The position numbers and the translations under genes are program-made. This document shows positions 15,515 to 19,275 of a stretch of 19,275 nucleotides of DNA, piece by piece. Position 1 is the stretch's first letter. Each line of letters opens with the position of its first letter. The stretch covers positions 1-19,275 of the forward strand of contig DAOTUC010000050.1 in the NCBI GenBank assembly GCA_034437315.1. Reading direction: 5' to 3'. The DNA comes from DSAR01 sp034437315 (GTDB taxonomy: Bacteria > Chloroflexota > Anaerolineae > B4-G1). The notes below the pieces were generated by a model, which had not been told where the DNA came from, made no database searches, and saw only the letters and a program-made list of their open reading frames with translations.

Positions 15515-17281
15515 ATGTCAGAAAAGCAATCCACCATCCATTCCATTCTGGTAGCCGACTGTGGCGTCGCGACCACCAAGGTCGTGCTCCTCGAGCAGGT
15601 GTCTGGCGTCTACCGGTTCATCGCGCGCGGGGAAGCGCTCACGACAGCCGCCCCTCCCTGGTCCGACGTTTCCGAAGGCGTGCGCCGAGCTATCGAACAG
15701 ATCGCCCTGGTCACCGGCCGTCACTTCTTCGACGCCAGTGAGGATCTAATCATGCCGGCTACGATGGGCCGTCAGGGCGTTGACGCCTTCGTGGCGACTG
15801 CCAGCGCGGCTCAACCGCTCGAAACCGTGCTGGGCGGGCTAGTTCACGACCTGAGCGTGTCCAGCGCCAAGCGCGCAGTCGCCGGCGCCTATTCGCTGAT
15901 CAACGCCGTCCTGGCGAGCGGCAATCAAAATGGGTCGGATGAAGCCGCCCACGTCCAAACCATTCGCGACGCCGCCCCCGACGTGATATGCCTCGCCGGG
16001 GGCACGGACGGCGGCGCGACGTACCCGGTATTGGAGATGGTTAAAACGGTCGCGCTGGCCTGCTCAATGATCGAACAAAGCGCCCGGCCGCGCGTGCTCT
16101 ATATGGGCAACTCGCAACTACGTCGTCGGGTGGTGAAACTCATCAAGGGTCAGGCGGAATTGCGCGTCACCGATAACGTGCGCCCCGAATTGAAGAGAGA
16201 GAACCTGACCAACGCCCGCGCCGAGATGGAGGCGCTTTACACCGATAAAAAATTGGGGCTGCTTCCAGGCGTCAACATCCTGGAAAGCTGGAGTTCAGCG
16301 CCCATTATGCCGACCGCCAACGCATTCAGTCGATTGATCCAATATCTATGGCATCTGGGCGATCCAGATAAAGGCGTCATCGGCGTCGACGTAGGCGCCG
16401 CCCACACGACGATCTCGGCCACATTCCAGGAAATCCCCTACCTGACGATCAACGGCGGTGTGGGCGCCGCGTTTGGATGGCAGCGCTTATTACCGGACCA
16501 GGATCCGCGGAGGCTGACGCGATGGATGCCGGAACCGATGGACGCCGACGAGATCGTCGGCCTGCTCATCAACAAGGAGATGCGCCCCTACACCATCCCG
16601 CAGAAACTGGATGAGTTGCGCCTGGAACAAGGTCTCGTCCGGGAAGCGATTCGCGCCACGCTGCAACTGGCCCGCCCGGGTTGGCGACCAGGCGCAGCCC
16701 AGGTCTACAGCCAATTGACGCCGCTATGCGAGACCATCGTCATCAGCGGGGCCGCGTTGGCCCAGACGCCCCAACCCGGTCAAACCGCCCTGCTCGTCAT
16801 CGACGCTCTGGAACCCATCGGCGTCACGACCCTGGTGCTGGACGTTCACGGCATCGCGCCAGCCCTGGGGAGCATCGCCGCGGTCAAACCCCTGGCTGCG
16901 GTAGAAGTCCTGGACAGCGGCGCGCTGGTCAACCTGGGGACAGTCGTCGCACCGGTAGGCAGCGCCCGCCTGGGAGACCTCATCCTCAAAGCGCGTCTGA
17001 CGTATGAGAATGACGGCGCGTTGGACATCGACGTCCATTACGGCGACCTGGAGATATTGCCCCTTCCGCCGGGTCAACAGGCTGTACTGGAGTTAAACCC
17101 GGTGCGGCGGCATGGATTCGACGTTGGATTCGGCGGGCCGGGCAAAGGCGGCAAGCAGAAAATAAACGGCGGGCTGGTGGGTTTGATCATCGACGCGCGC
17201 GGCCGCCCCTTGCGCTTGCCGCGCAAACCGGAGACGCGGCAGAAAAAATTGCAGCAGTGGATTTGGGACGTAGGTGGATGA
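15515..17281 (+). CDS. GlmL/MutL-family actin-like ATPase
   Basis: A 588-residue protein of the MutL family known from glutamate mutase operons (not the mismatch repair MutL). The fold is that of the acetate kinase/Hsp70/actin ATPases. The phosphate-1 loop is VADCGVATTKVVL with Asp15, Gly17 and Lys22. The segment ICLAGGTDGG, typical of this family, is near residue 154. The phosphate-2 loop is GVDVGAAHTT with Asp292. A Gly/Ala-rich segment near 412 (VISGAALAQ) may be the adenosine motif. Family members were proposed as accessory or reactivating ATPases for B12-dependent methylaspartate mutase, but no mutase subunit is present here, so that role is doubtful. The start is an ATG with only a weak AGG/GAG upstream. 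The end overlaps the next gene by 4 nt. Confidence 0.92.
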   Translation: MSEKQSTIHSILVADCGVATTKVVLLEQVSGVYRFIARGEALTTAAPPWSDVSEGVRRAIEQIALVTGRHFFDASEDLIMPATMGRQGVDAFVATASAAQPLETVLGGLVHDLSVSSAKRAVAGAYSLINAVLASGNQNGSDEAAHVQTIRDAAPDVICLAGGTDGGATYPVLEMVKTVALACSMIEQSARPRVLYMGNSQLRRRVVKLIKGQAELRVTDNVRPELKRENLTNARAEMEALYTDKKLGLLPGVNILESWSSAPIMPTANAFSRLIQYLWHLGDPDKGVIGVDVGAAHTTISATFQEIPYLTINGGVGAAFGWQRLLPDQDPRRLTRWMPEPMDADEIVGLLINKEMRPYTIPQKLDELRLEQGLVREAIRATLQLARPGWRPGAAQVYSQLTPLCETIVISGAALAQTPQPGQTALLVIDALEPIGVTTLVLDVHGIAPALGSIAAVKPLAAVEVLDSGALVNLGTVVAPVGSARLGDLILKARLTYENDGALDIDVHYGDLEILPLPPGQQAVLELNPVRRHGFDVGFGGPGKGGKQKINGGLVGLIIDARGRPLRLPRKPETRQKKLQQWIWDVGG

Positions 17282-18357
17282 TGACAAAGACGTATTACCC
17301 AGTAGAAACCAGAGTGACGCCCCTGACCAGCACACGGCGCGAGCGAATTTTGCCCGCGCCAGGGGAGATCCTGGTCAACGAGGGCGACCGGGTCGAACCG
17401 AACGACGTAGTGGCGCGCACGAAACAACCCGGCGACTTCCGCATCATCCAGGCCGCTCGCTTGATCGACGTACCGGCGTCGCAACTCAAAAAATTTCTAA
17501 CGGTCAAACCAGGCGACCAGGTGGAAGAGGGACAGGTTATCGCCAAGCGAGGATGGCTGCCTCCGCGCCGGGTGAAATCCCCGATAGACGGCACAGTGAC
17601 CGCCAGCGGCGGAGGGCGCGTCCTGATCGAAGCCCCCCCCACCCCCTTCGATTTACGGGCGTACGTCAATGGCGTGGTGAGCAACGTCGTCGCGCCACAC
17701 GGCCTCGTGATCGAAACGACCGGCGCGCTCATCCAGGGAATCTGGGGGGCCGGCGGCGAAAGCTTCGGCGTCCTCAAGAATATGGTCAAAAGCCCGGATG
17801 AAATCCTGAACGCCAAGGCCATTGACCCCTCATGTCACAGCATGATTCTCATCGGCGGCGCAGACATTGAGGATATGGCGGTCATCGAACAGGCCCAGGC
17901 ATTCCAGGTCCGCGGTATCATCCTGGGCGGACTATCACCCCAACTGGCGTCGAAACTTGAACACCCGCCTATCCCCATTGTCGTCACGGAAGGGATCGGC
18001 GCCACACAGATGGCCGCCCCGATATTCAAGCTGCTCCAAAGCAACGAGGGACGCGACGCCGCGATCAGCGGAAAGCTTCAATCGGGATGGGACGTTATTC
18101 GACCGGAGATTATCATCCCGTTGCCTCCCGAGGCGGAACTTCCGCTCGACCAATTAGAGCTGGGAACCCCCCTGCAACAAGGCGCGCAAGTCCGGATCGC
18201 CCGCGCTCCCCATATGGGCGCCATAGGCGCTATCGTGAGCATGCCGGCAACCGAGCAAGAGATACAAACGGGCGCTAAAGTCCAAGTCGCCACAGTGGAT
18301 CTGGGTCAAGAAAAACCGATCACAATCCCACTGGTAAACTTGGAAGTCCTGCGCTAA
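17278..18357 (+). CDS. barrel-sandwich-like protein coupled to the MutL-family gene
   Basis: A 359-residue soluble protein with no signal peptide. Residues about 25-145 have the Gly-spaced pattern of a biotinyl/lipoyl-like barrel-sandwich domain: GEILVNEGDRVEPNDVVA, then VKPGDQVEEGQVIAKRG and SPIDGTVTASGGGRVLIEA. No lipoylation-type MKM lysine is seen, as in the RnfC or secretion-adaptor kind. The middle part (about 200-275) has an alternating strand/helix pattern with SMILIGGADIED and IILGGLSPQLASKL. The C-terminal 60 residues look like an SH3/KOW-type barrel (GAQVRIARAPHMGAIGAIVS). The ATG at 17278 overlaps the MutL stop (ATGA); a GTG at 17257 would add seven residues. It probably acts with the MutL-family ATPase. 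Confidence 0.85.
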   Translation: MMTKTYYPVETRVTPLTSTRRERILPAPGEILVNEGDRVEPNDVVARTKQPGDFRIIQAARLIDVPASQLKKFLTVKPGDQVEEGQVIAKRGWLPPRRVKSPIDGTVTASGGGRVLIEAPPTPFDLRAYVNGVVSNVVAPHGLVIETTGALIQGIWGAGGESFGVLKNMVKSPDEILNAKAIDPSCHSMILIGGADIEDMAVIEQAQAFQVRGIILGGLSPQLASKLEHPPIPIVVTEGIGATQMAAPIFKLLQSNEGRDAAISGKLQSGWDVIRPEIIIPLPPEAELPLDQLELGTPLQQGAQVRIARAPHMGAIGAIVSMPATEQEIQTGAKVQVATVDLGQEKPITIPLVNLEVLR

Positions 18358-18397
18358 AATATACGTACTACATCGCACGTCTATCAAGGAGGCAAAA

Positions 18398-19054
18398 GTG
18401 GAGGATTTCGATATCTATCAAGATGAGGATCTGTACGAAGAAGAGGAGACGGAGGTCTTAGCCGAGGACGAAGGCAGCAACCGAACCTTCATCATTGCGA
18501 TGATCGGTATGGGCGCCGCCCTGCTGGGGATCCTCTGCATTGGGGTCGTGTATATGTTCATCATCGCGCCCAGAAACGGTCAGGACGAACGCGAGGCCAT
18601 CATCCAGACCAACGAAGCGATTCTGGCCCAGGCTGGCGTCACAGAAACGGTCGCATTCACCGAGACCCCCACCCCGACCGACGCGCCAGAAATTGAGGCG
18701 ACGGAAGAATCGGATACAGCGACCCTGGAACCCACACCGACAGAGGAACCTGGGCCCACCCCAACCCCAACGGTTGAGAGCGCGGATGTGGACGAAGATG
18801 CAGACGAGGATGCGGACGAGGATGCGGACGAGAACGGAGATGAAGAAGCGGTCACAGCTACCGCGGCGGCGATCGCTGAGGCGGAAATAGAAACGCCCGC
18901 AGCATCGCCCACGCCACGGGTCACGCCGACGAGACCGGCGGATAAAAGCAAGGGAATGCCCGAAACAGGGCTGGGCCTGCTTGGCGCTGGCGTTCTCGGT
19001 ATAGGGCTGCTGTTCCTGCTGGCGCTGGTCCGCCGCTTGCGACAAACGGCCTAG
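18398..19054 (+). CDS. acidic bitopic protein with MPETG sorting-type C-terminus
   Basis: A 218-residue protein with an acidic N-terminus (about 1-27, many Asp/Glu), a transmembrane helix at about 30-54, a long Thr/Pro/Glu-rich extracytoplasmic stalk, and a C-terminal MPETG (187-191). A hydrophobic helix and the basic tail RRLRQTA follow. That three-part C-terminus is the layout of LPxTG-type cell-wall sorting signals, with Met in place of Leu. Residues 132-147 are four DEDA-like units. The GTG start follows AAGGAGG (18386-18392) at 5 nt. It is 40 nt after the previous gene and is the last gene of the cluster. No sortase is encoded in the window. Confidence 0.8.
   Translation: MEDFDIYQDEDLYEEEETEVLAEDEGSNRTFIIAMIGMGAALLGILCIGVVYMFIIAPRNGQDEREAIIQTNEAILAQAGVTETVAFTETPTPTDAPEIEATEESDTATLEPTPTEEPGPTPTPTVESADVDEDADEDADEDADENGDEEAVTATAAAIAEAEIETPAASPTPRVTPTRPADKSKGMPETGLGLLGAGVLGIGLLFLLALVRRLRQTA
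18791..18838 (+). repeat. four 12-bp units encoding DEDA repeats
   Basis: Units related to GACGAGGATGCG repeat head to tail; two are identical, the first differs by third-position changes, and the last diverges to encode DENG. The array extends the acidic stalk of the MPETG protein and could vary in copy number between strains. Confidence 0.7.
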
Positions 19055-19060
19055 AATAAT

Positions 19061-19126
19061 GTAGGGCGGATTTCCATATCCGCCGTCAATCAGTCAATCA
19101 GACGGCGGGCAAGAAATCCGCCCTAC
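19061..19126. terminator. perfect 14-bp-arm palindrome, terminator or dispersed extragenic repeat
   Basis: GTAGGGCGGATTTC (19061-19074) pairs perfectly with 19113-19126. Inside it CCGCCGTC (19080-19087) pairs with GACGGCGG (19101-19108) around a 13-nt loop. The outer stem is followed by TTTT, and the element starts 6 nt past the last stop of the cluster, so it fits a Rho-independent terminator. The GTAGGGCGG ends also resemble dispersed extragenic palindromes found in several phyla, and both roles may hold. Confidence 0.65.
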
Positions 19127-19184
19127 TTTTAAGATAGGTTCTCATAAATTTGGGTCTTCAGGATTTCGCATGGCCCATCATAGA

Positions 19185-19275
19185 CCCTAAAGGTTTTTGC
19201 GCTGGTTTTGATGGAAAAAGGTCATTGTTTAAGGCAAAAACGTTGTTTGCGCGGCCTTGAGCAAAACCTTTAGGG
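19185..19275. repeat. inverted repeat with 15-16 nt arms, reaching the window end
   Basis: CCCTAAAGGTTTTTGC (19185-19200) is the reverse complement of 19261-19275 except for one extra T. The enclosed 60 nt are AT-rich with no ORF. The start of the left arm also pairs with GGGTCT (19152-19157) through AGACCC (19182-19187), so an alternative fold exists. It may be a MITE-like element or a transcript-end structure. No target duplication can be judged because the right arm ends at the last base. Confidence 0.6.

Noticed and set aside
15515..17281. Mismatch-repair MutL
   Set aside because: The sequence has ASKHA-type phosphate loops and the AGGTDGG segment of the glutamate mutase MutL family, with no GHKL ATPase motifs.

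Overview
The window looks like bacterial chromosome, most likely from a Chloroflexota lineage of the Anaerolineae/Caldilineae type. That assignment is an inference from gene content: a giant alpha-2-macroglobulin lipoprotein, paired S41 peptidases next to smpB, and a MutL-family ATPase embedded in a cluster of small membrane proteins. No marker gene in the window fixes the taxonomy. Coding density is high, no gene-free stretch exceeds about 220 bases, and I see no tRNA, rRNA, CRISPR array or transposase.

Region 1 (1-6912), minus strand. The left edge carries a leftward promoter whose -10 lies inside a 17-bp palindrome, probably serving a gene beyond the window. Next is a 2016-residue bacterial alpha-2-macroglobulin lipoprotein with an intact CVEQ thioester. 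Upstream of it lies a TsaA/TrmO-like tRNA methyltransferase gene. The 163-bp gap between the two holds three copies of a 20-bp near-palindromic element arranged around candidate -10 boxes, a likely operator array. A good sigma-70-type promoter precedes the TrmO-like gene.

Region 2 (6866-10737), plus strand. Four tightly coupled genes: two paralogous S41 (C-terminal processing) peptidases, smpB, and a 279-residue protein I do not recognise. The ATGA overlaps and a 2-3 nt gap indicate one transcript. A tail-specific-type protease pair next to the trans-translation factor suggests envelope and ribosome-rescue protein quality control.

Region 3 (10738-19054), plus strand. A 202-bp intergenic region with two TATACT -10 boxes and a tandem 11-bp repeat leads into eight co-directional genes with 4-nt overlaps or short gaps. 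In order they are: a 91-residue protein, a membrane-anchored protein of DUF6754-like character, a multi-pass membrane protein, a double zinc-ribbon protein with nine spaced W(L/M) motifs and a C-terminal membrane region, a second multi-pass protein, a GlmL/MutL-family actin-like ATPase, a protein with a barrel-sandwich-like N-terminus, and an acidic two-TM protein ending in an MPETG sorting-type signal. No glutamate mutase subunits are present, so the MutL protein is an orphan here. This cluster is the best candidate in the window for an undescribed membrane system.

Region 4 (19055-19275). Intergenic sequence with two inverted repeats: a perfect 14-bp-arm palindrome followed by T4, which may be a terminator or a dispersed extragenic palindrome, and a second pair with 15-16 nt arms that runs to the last base of the window.
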